From Caprella mutica (Eukaryota > Arthropoda > Malacostraca > Amphipoda > Caprellidae), in the NCBI GenBank assembly GCA_947561585.1, contig CANNZV010000430.1, positions 310,001-374,000 of the forward strand: DNA of 64,000 bases, given 5' to 3'. The notes under the pieces were generated by a model. That model did not search any database. It had not been told where the DNA came from and saw nothing but the letters and a program-made list of their open reading frames with translations. Both the position numbers and the translations under genes were made by a program. Below, piece by piece: positions 11,700 to 23,419 of the stretch. Position 1 is the stretch's first letter. Every line of letters begins with the position of its first letter.

Positions 11700-11870
11700 G
11701 AAACGGACACTCGTATCAAGGATACGATTCACAATACTAGTTTAATACACTCGTATCAAGGATACAGTTAACAAGTTGGTCTAGGTTTCTCAAGTGCCAG
11801 TAGCATAGACATACGTATTCTAGATACAGTTCAGAAGTATACTAGTCGTGTACACTCGTGTAGTATGCAG
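11700..11870. repeat. Degenerate repeat with GTATCAAGGATAC
   Basis: ACACTCGTATCAAGGATAC occurs twice (about 11708 and 11748). More diverged relatives (ACGTATTCTAGATAC, ACACTCGTGTAGTATG) follow. GTATC-AAG-GATAC is itself a small inverted repeat. Confidence 0.5.
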
Positions 11871-11966
11871 TTCACCTGTTCAAATATGCAATGTATCAGG
11901 TTTCTTCGGAGAAAATGAATTGCACATTCCTGTCATGAAATCACAGGCCATTAAAGAAACACCAAA

Positions 11967-12175
11967 ACTTAACTAGGACATGGACACATCAAAACATAGC
12001 TAGGACATGGAGCAAAGTAAGGACACATCAAAACATAGCTAGGACATGGACCAAAGTAAGGACACATTAAAACATAGCTAGGACATGGACCAAAGTAAGG
12101 ACACATCAAAACATAGCTAGGACATGGACCAAAGCAAGGACACATCAAAGCATAGCTAGGACATGGACGGACACA
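11967..12175. repeat. 39-bp minisatellite, about 5 copies
   Basis: The unit contains ACATAGCTAGGACATGGACC and AAAGTAAGGACACATCA. Units are nearly identical. 39 is a multiple of three, which explains the cysteine/proline-rich minus-strand open frame at 11969-12232. Confidence 0.95.
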
Positions 12176-12292
12176 TCGAATGAAAGGAGAGTGTGGAGTA
12201 TAAAAACATGAATAGAATAAACAAATAGACACTTCTCAAATTAAACATTAACCTTAACTCGTAGGTTTTAAAATTATAAAAACAACCACCAG

Positions 12293-12575
12293 TCACTTTA
12301 AAGAACCCAGTGAAGGGTTAAAACAACCCCTGACCATTAAAATTCCAGTGAAGGGTTAAAACAACCCCTGACCATTAAAATTCCAATGAAGGGTTAAAAC
12401 AACCCCTGACCATTAAAATTCAAGTGAAGGGTTAAAATAACCCCTGACCATTAAAATTCCAGTGAAGGGTGAAAACAACCCCTGACCATTAAAATTCCAG
12501 TGAAGGGTTAAAACAACCCCTGACCATTAAAATTCCAGTGAAGGGTTAAAACAACCCCTGACCATTACCATTACC
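12293..12575. repeat. 38-bp minisatellite, about 7 copies
   Basis: The unit contains AAGGGTTAAAACAACCCCTG, an inverted repeat (GGGTT...AACCC), followed by ACCATTAAAATTCCAGTG. A single related copy, CAGTGAAGGGTTAAAACAAC, lies at 57635. Confidence 0.95.
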
Positions 12576-12776
12576 ACCCCCTTACCTACTAATTGTTTAA
12601 CCCTATGTTTACATAGTGAGTAAGTTAATTATAGCATCTACACACTAGTCCACTGACTCTACATGCATTCATTTGGAAGCTGTAGTCTCATTAACTTGCC
12701 TAGACCCAGTGTCAAATTACGCCTAATCAGTGCTAGATAACACTAAAAAAACTATAGTGTGGCGATACAGGGTGTA

Positions 12777-13335
12777 CAACTCCCTGGTTAGTACACCGGG
12801 TACAGTTGCTCAGTATGTAGACTCCAATGAGAGAAACTCCCTGGTTAGTACACCGGGTACAGTTGCTCAGTATGTAGACTCCAATGAGAGAAACTCCCTG
12901 GTTAGTACACCGGGTACAGTTGCTCAGTATGTAGACTCCAATGAGAGAAACTCCCTGGTTAGTACACCGGGGTACAGTTGCTCAGTATGTAGACTCCAAT
13001 GAGAGAAACTCCCTGGTTAGTACACCGGGTACAGTTGCTCAGTATGTAGACTCCAATGAGAGAAACTCCCTGGTTAGTACACCGGGTACAGTTGCTCAGT
13101 ATGTAGACTCGAATGAGAGAAACTCCCTGGTTAGTACACCGGGTACAGTTGTTCAGTATGTAGACTCGAATGAGAGAAACTCCCTGGTTAGTACACCGGG
13201 TACAGTTGCTCAGTATGTAGACTCGAATGAGAGAAACTCCCTGGTTAGTACACCGGGTACAGTTGCTCAGTATGTAGACTCCAATGAGAGAAACTCCCTG
13301 GTTAGTACACCGGGTACAGTCACTCAGACTCCAAT
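12777..13335. repeat. 57-bp minisatellite, locus 1, about 9.5 copies
   Basis: The unit carries CTCCCTGGTTAGTACACCGG, then GTACAGTTGCTCAGTATG, then TAGACTCCAATGAGAGAAA. Since 57 is 19 codons, a plus-strand frame stays open with a repeat starting NSLVSTPGTVAQYVDSNER. One unit near 12967 has an extra G that shifts the frame, so the array is not under reading-frame selection. The same unit forms a second array at 39875-40405. Confidence 0.97.
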
Positions 13336-13635
13336 TCTAGTCTCCATAGGCGTCATTTCCCATGCTAGTGTAAACAGTGAAGTCGTTCACACGAGTAATT
13401 ACCAAAATACCGAACAATTGCAACGCTCTCTCAAAAATAGTGTGCATAAAAATAAGAAGAACTCTAACAATATCTGGATGCTCTAAAGAAAGTTTGAAAT
13501 GTCGTTGACATTTATCGGGTTAGGGAGAATGTCAAGACTATTAGCCGGTGGTATTTACATAGCTATTTACATTTTCGTTTACATAGTTATTTACATAGAT
13601 ATTTATATCGGTTATTTTATATAGTATGTATTATT
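13336..13635. other. Single-copy flank of the 57-bp array
   Basis: The sequence ACTCCAATTCTAGTCTCC right after the array recurs at about 31449 (ACTTCAATTCTAGTCTCCCG). It is therefore part of a dispersed repeat that sometimes carries the 57-bp unit. The open frame running out of the array to 13486 ends without any recognised domain. Confidence 0.5.
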
Positions 13636-13639
13636 TTAA

Positions 13640-13695
13640 CTCGTTGTTTTAATTGGTATCCAGGATACCTGCAGGTATCATGTCAGATACTTATC
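13640..13695. mobile_element. Family B foldback core fragment
   Basis: AATTGGTATCCAGGATACC followed by TGCAGGTATCATG is the palindromic core of family B without its ends. It is a remnant. Confidence 0.6.
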
Positions 13696-14174
13696 ATAGT
13701 AATTTAAATAAAATTATATGATAATGAAAATAGTAATTTAAATAAAATTATATGATACTGAAGTTTAATTTACATGCAATATATATTCACTTATAAACTG
13801 ATTTCTTTCAATTTTCAATACCAATACCACTAATTAAATTAATTGATAACTGCATACAAATTTTTATCAACTTTATATATTTTTTTCTTCTGTTCTTCTG
13901 CAGAGTCCACAGTGATACAACTTCTTCACCACCAAACACTGCGTCAGTAAAAACAAAAACCATCAAACTTATGTCTAATGAAAATGTCTATGAAACACAC
14001 TGTCAAACTTCGAGACACAAAAAACATTATGACGGACACTGTACATCAGTGGCTAACTCTTAAAGTGAACCTGAGTTGTTCGTAAATAATGAATATTTCT
14101 TACTATGTAAATATTCCTTATTTGTAATTAATTATGCAAATCTAACCCCTATTTTATTTTAAATTCTGATATCA

Positions 14175-14341
14175 TAGGGTAGGTTCCGAATTATCGGTCA
14201 GTACTACATCTTCGGTCATATAAGGAAAAAACAATATAAAAATTATTATTATTACACAGTGTAATAATAACAATTTTTATATTGTTTTTTCCTCTATGAC
14301 CGAAGATGTAGTACTGACCGATAATTGAGAACCTACCCTAT
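14175..14341. mobile_element. Family B foldback MITE, near-perfect hairpin
   Basis: TAGGGTAGGTTCCGAATTAT is mirrored by ATAATTGAGAACCTACCCTA. The arms stay complementary inward through TCGGTCAGTACTACATCTTC, CGGTCATATAAGG and AATATAAAAATT down to the loop TTACACAGTGTAA. The whole 167 bp is one stem with few mismatches. The palindromic GGTATC core seen in other copies is absent. Confidence 0.9.
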
Positions 14342-14635
14342 AGTAACCAAATATATTATAATTATATCTTTTCAATGTATTTCAATGTTCAGGGGGTGCC
14401 TGAGGAAAGCAAGGGGTGTGCGAGAAAAATACTTTAAATTTATTAAATGTGTGGAGCCTAGTAACGAATGTGACTATCGAGTCACATGATAAAGAAGAGT
14501 TGAAACATAAAAATTAATTACCATTATTACATATATTAAATAATATTCACTGAGTAGACACATGAATAGTAGTTTGTAAATTTTTTAATTTTTTAAAAAT
14601 AAATTCCGATCGTAGAGGGTTAAGAATTTCTACTC

Positions 14636-15145
14636 TAGAACATCCTACGAACATCCTATACACTGTAGAACATCTCTACAAATATTGTAAACAATGAAAA
14701 GCATCTCGAACATCATAATATCTCTACGAGCATCCTAAACACTACGAATTTCATGATATCTCTACGAGCATCCTAAACACTACGAATTTCATGACATCTC
14801 TACGAACATCCTAAACACTCTACGAACATCCTAACATCTCTACAAACTTCATAACATCTCTACGAACATAGTAAACACTCTACGAACATCCTAACATCCC
14901 TACGAACTTCATAACATCTCTACGAATATCCTAAACACTCTACGAACTTCCTTAAGACCTCTACGAACATCTATTACATCTCTACGAACATCTATTACAT
15001 CTCTACGAACAACATAATACTTCTACAAATATCTATAGCATCTCTACGAACTTCATTAGACTTCTACGAACTTCATTAGACTTCTACGAACATCTATAAC
15101 AGATCTACGAACTTGATAACACCTCTACGAACATCTCCTGTAACA
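14636..15145. repeat. Degenerate CTCTACGAACATC array
   Basis: About 22-25 loosely conserved units of 18-27 bp share CATCTCTACGAACATCCTA with many substitutions and length changes. It is an old, decaying minisatellite. Confidence 0.9.
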
Positions 15146-15366
15146 TCCTTTTCATTTGTAGAGTGTTAGGTACTTAAGTACAACTGTGCGCCATCTCACT
15201 CTAGATTTCATTGCGCCATAGCACGCCATTGCGCCATCAAACTGCTCCTCCTCAGCACAAACTAAATAATAAAAACAAACATTACTGCAGCAATGAAAAA
15301 ATACAGTGTCAAAAATAATGAAGAGACTGAAATAGGAGCTACGACAGCTCTGATTAGAAGTGATAA

Positions 15367-15528
15367 CCTGATACACTTGGTATCACCTGATACACTTGGT
15401 ATCACCTGATACACTTGGTATCACCTGATACACTTGGTATCACCTGATACACTTGGTATCACCTGATACACTTGGTATCACCTGATACACTTGGTATCAC
15501 CTGATACACTTGGTATCACCTGATACAC
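15367..15528. repeat. 19-bp minisatellite, about 8.5 copies
   Basis: The unit is CCTGATACACTTGGTATCA. GATAC-ACTTG-GTATC is an inverted repeat, so each unit can form a stem. The copies look identical. Confidence 0.97.
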
Positions 15529-15737
15529 AGATACCTACACATTGTATCAAATCAACTCCCAATCAGTTTCCATCACTCTCTTTCTTAACATTAGTTACCT
15601 GATAAATATTTGCCTAAAGATCTAAATATGGCTTGGTAATGAAATACATCTGTTATCATATTTCAAGACTCTGTATCTTTGTTTCTTTTCAATACAGTGT
15701 CATTTTCATGAAGGAGAGCCAGAGGTGTGTTGGTATA

Positions 15738-15840
15738 CAGGGTGTCCCACAAAAAAACTGGGACACCCTGACTTTAAATTAGTATGTTTCAACAACTATT
15801 GAAGAGACAGTTTTCTTTTCCGTATCAATTTAATATTCAT
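15738..15840 (+). mobile_element. Fragment of a CAGGGTGTCCCA-ended element
   Basis: CAGGGTGTCCCAC and TGGGACACCCTG form a perfect 12-bp stem at 15738-15770, preceded by TATA. The following ACTTTAAATTAGTATG and TTTCAACAACTATTGAAG match the left end of the element at 32018. CAG(G/T)GTGTCCCA ends beside TA are typical of mariner-like elements, an inference from family knowledge. No transposase is present. Confidence 0.6.
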
Positions 15841-15937
15841 TAATACAAAACAACCATTTGTAAGCAACTAACATGTGGATAAAAGTATGTAGGTAAAAAT
15901 ACGCAGTATGTGGGTCAATTGTTGGTAAAAGAATACG

Positions 15938-16742
15938 CAGCATGTTGATAAAAATAAGAAGCATGTTGATAAAACCAAGCAGCATGTTGATAAAAATAAA
16001 AAGCATGTTGATAAAAATAAAAAGCATGTTGATAAAAATAAAAAGCATGTTGATAAAAATAAAAAGCATGTTGATAAAAATAAAAAGCATGTTGATAAAA
16101 ATAAAAAGCATGTTGATAAAAATAAAAAGCATGTTGATAAAAATAAGAAGCATGTTGATAAAAATAAGAAGCATGTTGATAAAAATAAAAAGCATGTTGA
16201 TAAAAATAAGCAGCATGTTGATAAAAATAAGAAGCATGTTGATAAAAATAAGAAGCATGTTGATAAAAATAAAAAGCATGTTGATAAAAATAAGCAGCAT
16301 GTTGATAAAAATAAGAAGCATGTTGATAAAAATAAGAAGCATGTTGATAAAAATAAAAAGCATGTTGATAAAAATAAAAAGCATGTTGATAAAAATAAAA
16401 AGCATGTTGATAAAAATAAGAAGCATGTTGATAAAAATAAGAAGCATGTTGATAAAACCAAACAGCATATTGATAAAACCAAACAGCATGTTGATAAAAC
16501 CAAACAGCATGTTGATAAAACCAAACAGCATGTTGATAAAACCAAACAGCATGTTGATAAAACCAAACAGCATGTTGATAAAACCAAAAAGCATGTTGAT
16601 AAAAATAAACAGCATGTTGATAAAACCAAACAGCATGTTGATAAAACCAAGCAGCATGTTGATAAAAATAAAAAGAATGTTGATAAAAATAAAAAGAATG
16701 TTGATAAAATAAAAAGCATGTTGATAAAAATATATAGCATGT
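15938..16742. repeat. 21-bp minisatellite, about 38 copies
   Basis: The unit is GCATGTTGATAAAAATAAAA plus one base, with AATAAG, ACCAAG and ACCAAAC variants. ACCAAAC units cluster at 16450-16640. With a 21-bp period, frames of 250-290 residues stay open on both strands; they are low-complexity (MLIKIKS, or LSTCFLF) and overlap each other, so no gene is called. Confidence 0.97.
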
Positions 16743-17029
16743 AGGTATAAATGCAGTTGGTGTAGCTATTTACCTACATGTGGCACACATGTCGGTAAAA
16801 GAAAGATTCATTTTTATACGTGATTCCTTTATTTTCGTAACTTTATATATTCAGAAATACTTCAATATCTATTACCATTAGTTTCATTTTCGAACTAAAG
16901 GGCAAAGTTAGTTAAGAAGCTTTTAGTTCAGAGCATCAAATAAAACTCATAAAAGTAAGAGCAACTAATGGATATTTGAATGAAAATAAACTGAATAAAT
17001 AGTGAATGTGATGTGTCCAAATTGGAAAA

Positions 17030-17300
17030 TGTTTAAAAATATGGACACATAAAAATGTTCTAAAATATGGACACATAAAAATGTTCTAAAATATGGACAC
17101 ATAAAAATGTTCTAAAATATGGACACATAAAAATGTTCTAAAATATGGACACATAAAAATGTTTAAAATATGGACACATCAAAAATGTTCTAAAAAATGG
17201 ACACATCAAAACTGTTCTAAAATATGGACACCTCCAAAATGTTCGAAAATATGGACACATCAAAAATGTTCTAAAATATATGCACTACTAAAAATGTTAA
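17030..17300. repeat. 26-bp minisatellite, about 10 copies
   Basis: The unit contains AATATGGACACATAAAAATG then TTCTAA. The last units (17160-17290) diverge. The open frame 17159-17467 starts in the array and continues into single-copy DNA without a recognisable domain. Confidence 0.93.
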
Positions 17301-17573
17301 CCATTCTAATAGACAAGACACTGGGATTGACTTTAACAGTTCTTCAGAGCGTTCAATGCAATGCTTTCCAAGCTATTCCACTAAGTATATACCTAGATAA
17401 TTACAAAGGAAGATATTTGAATAAAGTGCACTTACTATTATCTGACAGTGACGTCATAATGACATAGAGTCATAGACTACGTCATAATGACATAGGCTAC
17501 TTACGGGCACGCTATGACGAGATTAACGACCCAGGCAGTAAATTAGCGTCGCTTGCTGTCCATGCAAGCAATT

Positions 17574-17770
17574 CCATGTGTATACCATGTGGCACTTACT
17601 CATTTAAAACATGTGTATACCATGTGGCACTTACTCATTTATAACATGTGTATACCATGTGGCACTTACTCATTTAAAACATGTGTATACCATGTGGCAC
17701 TTACTCATTTATAACATGTGTATACCATGTGGTACTTACTCATTTAAAACATGTGTATAACATGCGGTCC
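17574..17770. repeat. 35-bp minisatellite, about 5.5 copies
   Basis: The unit contains ACATGTGTATACCATGTGGC and ACTTACTCATTTA. An isolated partial copy lies at 17867-17905 (AACATGTGTTTACCATGTGG), separated by about 100 bp of single-copy DNA. Confidence 0.95.
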
Positions 17771-17905
17771 TGTTAACAGCAGGAATTTATATAAGGGCTT
17801 GAAATAGTTGTTTGTGTGTGTACAATTTTTTTCAATAAAATTAATATCCTAATAATAATATCATTAAAACATGTGTTTACCATGTGGCAGTTACACATGT
17901 CAAAA

Positions 17906-18820
17906 TTTTAAATAAGTATAATTTTTTATAAATATAAATTGATAAAAAAATTATATAAATATGATAGATAAATAAATGAATAAATACTTTCATAATTTAT
18001 GAATATGACAGAAACAAATGAATATGACATAACAAATTTTTATGACATATAACATATTTTTATGACATATAACAAATTTATGTGACATATAACATATATG
18101 TATGACTAGTAACATATATAACATAACTTACATATGTACATGGAAAAATATTATATGACATAATTTATTTATATAATACATAAATATGATAAAACATATA
18201 TACGAATATGACGTAAAATATTTATATGATAAATTATATTCATATGACATAACATGTAAATATGAAATGATATCAAAATATTATATAGCATCTATATATG
18301 ACATGACAAATAAATGACATAACCCATTTATTAATATAAAATACCTCCCTTTAAACAATATCATAACTTTTAATATAAATGTACAAATAATTCATTATTC
18401 ACAATAACACAGAATCATCCTTCCGGTACATAATACAATGACAATTAAAAATATTTTATAATAAAAACATTATATTTTATATGTTTTACAAAGTAAATAA
18501 TTTTACTAATAATAATTAAAATGTTTATTACAAACCGTATCTACACTCAGAAAGCTTCACAATTAAAAACATCATTGATTAATAAATTTATTATCACAGA
18601 AAATATTTTAAAATGCTAATAATAAATAAAGTGTTTTTACAAACCGTATATACACTCAGAAAGCTCTACTATCAAAAACTTCACAACATTAATAATAATC
18701 ATTGAAAAGATCATTTATATCACAGAGGCACTGGAGAGCACAGATCACATCACACACAGCACAACCACTCACCACCACAGCTAAAGCGAGACTGACCTTA
18801 CGGTGAAGGATTACACAATC
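17906..18820. other. AT-rich DNA with diffuse TATGACATAAC repeats
   Basis: From about 17990 to 18320, TATGACATAACA-like words recur at irregular spacing. A pair of longer direct repeats around AAACCGTATCTACACTCAG (18533) and AAACCGTATATACACTCAG (18640) follows. No gene is seen. Confidence 0.6.
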
Positions 18821-18823
18821 ATA

Positions 18824-19200
18824 TAGGAATATTATGGGAATATTATAGAAATATGGTTTATTTAGTTAATATAACTAGTAGGTAAAGGATTACAGAAGGA
18901 TATAGGAATAGTAAAGGAATATTATGGGAATATTGTAGGAATATTATAGGAATAGTATAGGAATATTATGGGAATATTATACGAATATTATAGGAATATT
19001 ATGGGAATATTATAGGAATATTATGGGAATATTATAGGAATATTATAGGAATAGTATAGGAATATTATGGTAATATTATAGGAATATTATAGGAATATTA
19101 TAGGAATATTATAGGAATAGTATAGGAATATTATGGTAATATTATAGGAATATTATGGCAATAGTATAGGAATAATATAGGAATATTATAGGAATATACT
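18824..19200. repeat. 12-bp array, ATTATAGGAATA family
   Basis: The unit is ATTATAGGAATA with GGGAAT and AGTATAGG variants, over 25 copies. Diverged copies continue around 19400-19610 with TACTATAACTA blocks. Confidence 0.9.
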
Positions 19201-19630
19201 TTATTTAGTTACTATAACTAGTATCTATGTAAAGAATTAGAGAAGGATAAATCAATTTCACGTAATTATATATAATGAATCAGATTTTTGGATGGAAATA
19301 TGCATAACATATGTAATATATCATTCATTTATTTTTAAATAATAGATATGACTAAATTATAGTATCTGCCTTTATTTAGTTACTATAACTAATATTGAAG
19401 TTGTTATAGAAGGATATACCCAAATTATAGGAATACTTTATCTAGTTACTATAACTATAGTATCTAAGCAGTTAGAGAAGGATATGAACAAATTATAGTA
19501 TCTGCCTATATTTAGCTACTATAACTACTAACTAGTATGCAATATAGTACTGTAGAGGATTAGAAAAGGATATGCTTTAATTATAGGAATATTATCTGCC
19601 TATATTTAGTTACTATGCGGTAAGACAAGG
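19201..19630. other. Degenerate TTTAGTTACTATAACTA repeats
   Basis: TTTAGTTACTATAACTA recurs at about 19203, 19376, 19441 and 19512 with spacing of roughly 65-170 bp. It looks like an eroded longer-period array related to 18840-18890. No gene. Confidence 0.6.
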
Positions 19631-19633
19631 GAT

Positions 19634-19762
19634 TAGGGTAAGTTCCGAGTTACCGGACAGTCCCACATTTTCGATCATATTCATAATATTCAACTAAACA
19701 TTTAAACTCCTTATTTTCATTGGTATCCATGATACCTACAGGTATCATGGATACCAATTTTA
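19634..19762. mobile_element. Family B foldback MITE, truncated
   Basis: The left end TAGGGTAAGTTCCGAGTTAC is followed by the palindromic core (TTGGTATCCATGATACC, then GGTATCATGGATACCAA). The right terminal repeat is missing. Confidence 0.75.
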
Positions 19763-20324
19763 ATAACCATTTTCACAAATCACATTTTCCTAATTTTCCA
19801 TTATTTTCAAATCTTACAAATTTGTGTACCCAGAGAAATTTTAAAATATCTACAAACATTACAATTAAATGAAGTTTCTTCTTGTTATTAGTAAAGTCTT
19901 GAAATATCACCTCTTTCGCCTGTCTGTACAACACAGTTAGTTCACTGCTTTGGGGTCTTCTTTATTTCAGTTAGTGAGAATCTGAGCCGCGAGATGGCGC
20001 TGTGAAGCAGTAAAGGACAAATTACGAGGTGATAGGGGACAAAAGGGACAAAGGGGGACAATACCAGGGACAAAGGAAATTATTAAAAGAAACATTTAAA
20101 CTAAATTGGTATTAGGGGAAAATACCCCGGAGGAAAAAATACCGTCGAGAATATGCCCACAGAAATCCTTGCCCTAAGGGTTAGGTTAGCGGTCTGATTG
20201 GAGGGGGGGGGAGGATTGTTTGGAAATGAAATAATGTATGCTTTACCTAAAATATAAACTTTTTTTTTTAATCAACCTCCTACTTTGAAAATATCTGTTA
20301 CGGAAGGATTCTTCCTATGGTGGA
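19763..20324. other. Non-coding single-copy DNA
   Basis: Contains short GGGACAAA repeats at 20030-20080 and a G-run at about 20203. No gene-like signal was found. Confidence 0.5.
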
Positions 20325-20326
20325 TT

Positions 20327-20508
20327 TTTCCTTCGAAGGGATTTTTTCTTCGGGGGATTTTTTTCCTTCGGGGGATTTTTTCCTTCGAAGGGATTTTTTC
20401 TTCGGGGGATTTTTTTTCTTCGGGGGATTTTTTTCCTTGGGGGGATTTTTTCCTTGGGGGGATTTTTTCCTTCGGGGGATTTTTTTCCTTCGGGGGATTT
20501 TTTCCTAG
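20327..20508. repeat. 18-19-bp array, GGATTTTTTCCTTCGGG
   Basis: About ten copies of GGGGATTTTTTCCTTC with varying T-run and G-run length. Open frames on both strands (for example 20285-20545 plus, 20272-20715 minus) are products of the array. Confidence 0.95.
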
Positions 20509-20819
20509 ACCCAATAAAATTAAGATAATTTTAAAGAACAAATAATGACAATAATAATAAGAGTAAATATTAAAGTGATAAAAAGTGAATAACTGATAAT
20601 AAATGAAAGAAGCAATGAATAAAAGAGACAATAAATAAATGGATAAAGATAGATGCAAACAATAAGGGAATTGAAGAAGAAAAAACTGTGAATTATATTC
20701 AATAATATAATGCATCTATTCAATTAGTTAATTAACAATTTTCAAAATAAGATATATTTATTAACAATGGTTAATAAATTAGGCATCAGGTTTGTAATAA
20801 ATGTTATTGAAAGAGACCA

Positions 20820-21059
20820 ACACTGAGAAAAATATACGAGTCAAATTGACTCAGAAATGGAGTTTTCAGCTTGTCCTAGAACCGGCTCAATTTGACTCAC
20901 CCTAACATTTTACTCAAAAAAAAGAGTCATATCGATTCCTAATTCATAGTCAGATTGACTCAGGTAGAGTCAATCAAGGAAAAAGACTCCAATATTGGAG
21001 TTTTGCGGCCGTGACTCAAGCGATGAGTCAGATTGACTCGCAAATTTTTCTCAGTGTAG
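20820..21059. mobile_element. 240-bp TIR element, family C (copy 1)
   Basis: The left end is ACACTGAGAAAAATATACG and the right end is GCAAATTTTTCTCAGTGTA, clear inverted repeats. The interior repeats GAGTCAAATTGACTC and GAGTCAGATTGACTC, palindromic motifs. A second copy in the opposite direction is at 40727-40905. No coding capacity; probably a MITE. Confidence 0.8.
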
Positions 21060-21089
21060 TACTGAGCAAAGATACAGTGTGGAAAAAGT

Positions 21090-21895
21090 AAAGCACTGAT
21101 ATACTGCACAGACAAAAGTAAAGTCTCAGACTGTATCAGTGATACTGCACAGACAGGAGTAAAGTCTCAGACTGTATCAGTGATACTGCACAGACAGGAG
21201 TAAAGTCTCAGACTGTATCAGTGATACTGCACAGACAGGAGTAAAGTCTCAGACAAAATCAGTGATACTGCACAGACAGGAGTAAAGTCTCAGACTGTAT
21301 GAGTGATACTGCACAGACAGGAGTAAAGTCTCAGACTGAATCAGTGATACTGCACAAACAGAAGTAAAGTCTCAGACTGTATCAGTGATACTGCACAGGC
21401 AGAAGTAAAGTCTCAGACTGTATCAGTGATACTGCACAGGCAGAAGTAAAGTCTCAGACTGTATCAGTGATACTGCACAAACAGAAGTAAAGTCTCAGAC
21501 TGTATCAGTGATACTGCACAAACAGAAGTAAAGTCTCAGACTGTATCAGTGATACTGCACAAACAGAAGTAAAGTCTCAGACTGTATCAGTGATACTGCA
21601 CAAACAGAAGTAAAGTCTCAGACTGTATCAGTGATACTGCACAAACAGAAGTAAAGTCTCAGACTGTATCAGTGATACTGCACAAACAGAAGTAAAGTCT
21701 CAGACTGTATCAGTGATACTGCACAGGCAGAAGTAAAGTCTCAGACTGTATCAGTGATACTGCACAGGCAGAAGTAAAGTCTCAGACTGTATCAGTGATA
21801 CTGCACAAACAGAAGTAAAGTCTCAGACTGTATCAGTGATACTGCACAGACAGAAGTAAAGTCTCAGACTGTATCAGTGATACTGCTCAGACAGA
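21090..21895. repeat. 40-bp minisatellite, about 20 copies
   Basis: The unit contains AGTAAAGTCTCAGACTGTAT and CAGTGATACTGCACAGACAG. Subgroups differ in ACAGACAGG, ACAAACAGA and ACAGGCAGA. It passes directly into the next array, sharing AGACTGTATCAGTGATAC. Confidence 0.97.
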
Positions 21896-22882
21896 AGTAG
21901 AGTCTCAGACTGCATCAGTGATACACAGAAAGGTAGAGCCTTAGACTGTATCAGTGATACACAGAAAGGTAGAGCCTTAGACTGTATCAAAGATACACAG
22001 AAAGGTAGAGCCTCAGACTGTATCAGTGATACACAGAAAGTTAGAGCCTTAGACTGTATCAGTGATACACAGAAAAGTAGAGCCTTAGACTGCATCAGTG
22101 ATACACAGAAAGGTAGAGCCTCAGACTGTATCAGTGATACACAGAAAGTTAGAGCCTTAGACTGTATCAGTGATACACAGAAAAGTAGAGCCTTAGACTG
22201 CATCAGTGATACACAGAAAGGTAGAGCCTTAGCCTGTATCAGTGATACACAGAAAGGTAGAGCCTTAGACTGTATCAGTGATACACAGAAAGGTAGAGCC
22301 TTAGACTGTATCAGTGATACACAGAAAGGTAGAGCCTTAGCCTGTATCAGTGATACACAGAAAGGTAGAGCCTTAGACTGTATCAGTGATACACAGAAAG
22401 GTAGAGCCTTAGACTGCATCAGTGATACACAGAAAGGTAGAGCCTTAGACTGTATCAGTGATACACAGAAAGGTAGAGCCTTAGACTGTATCAGTGATAC
22501 ACAGAAAGGTAGAGCCTTAGACTGTATCAGTGATACACAGAAAGGTAGAGCCTTAGACTGCATCAGTGATACACAGAAAGGTAGAGCCTCAGACGGTATC
22601 AGTGATACACAGAAAGGTAGAGCCTTAGACTGTATCAGTGATACACAGAAAGGTAGAGCCTTAGACTGCATCAGTGATACACAGAAAGGTAGAGCCTTAG
22701 ACTGTATCGGTGATACACAGAAAGGTAGAGCCTTAGACTGCATCAGTGATACACAGAAAGGTAGAGCCTTAGACTGTATCAGTGATACACAGAAAGGTAG
22801 AGCCTTAGACTGTATCAGTGATACACAGAAAGGTAGAGCCTCAGACTGTATCAGTGATACACAGAAAGGTAGAGCCTTAGCT
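21896..22882. repeat. 36-bp minisatellite, about 27 copies
   Basis: The unit contains AGACTGTATCAGTGATACAC and AGAAAGGTAGAGCCTT. It shares an 18-bp core with the preceding 40-bp array. Because 36 is 12 codons, a 289-residue minus-strand frame (repeat QSKALPFCVSLI) stays open; it has no start context, splice signals or known domain. Confidence 0.97.
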
Positions 22883-22977
22883 ACGTCTCTTCAGTTTTCA
22901 AAATCAATGGAAAGTAGCAAGAAAATCTGAATAGGAAAGCTGTCAAAAATGAGAAAGAGGAATGACCAGAATATACA

Positions 22978-23135
22978 GTGGGGGGATGAATGCTGAGTGT
23001 GGGGGGTATACAGTGGGGGAAATGAATACTGAGTGGGGGGCGGGGGTATGCAGTGGGGGGAATGAATGACTGACTGGGAGATGGATATACAGTGGGGGAA
23101 GTGAATGACTGGGGGGATATAAAGTAGGGGAGGGG
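22978..23135. repeat. G-rich AATGAATRCTGAGTGGGGG repeats
   Basis: Four or so diverged copies carry TATACAGTGGGGGAAATGAA with runs of five to seven G. G-quadruplex potential is on the plus strand. Open frames on the minus strand are serine/proline-rich low complexity. Confidence 0.8.
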
Positions 23136-23419
23136 AGGTGATGGAGGAATAATTATTAGAGAAAGGGTGAAACAATATAAACAGGCAAATCTTTGCAGAA
23201 AAACTAACAAATGTAAAAAAGCGTAATCAGTGAAATACAAATTACCGTCTCTATGTGTATATCTATCTAGCACTAATTAAACATTATACCATCATTATAT
23301 TGATGCAATATATACCATATATTGTGTTTAAGGTTAACTCCTTCAGATATCACAGGAGATATAATTGCATGGATTAGGAAACGACATAACTGCTTGCATT
23401 GGTGAGACCGATTGAAGAT

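Noticed and set aside
15830..16740. Open frames of 256-290 residues on both strands
   Set aside because: They lie entirely in a 21-bp array, and several frames are open at once on both strands. This is a period effect, not evidence of a gene.
21874..22743. 289-residue minus-strand frame (QSKALPFCVSLI repeat)
   Set aside because: It is generated by the 36-bp array. There is no splice context, no known domain and no conservation signal that can be judged here.
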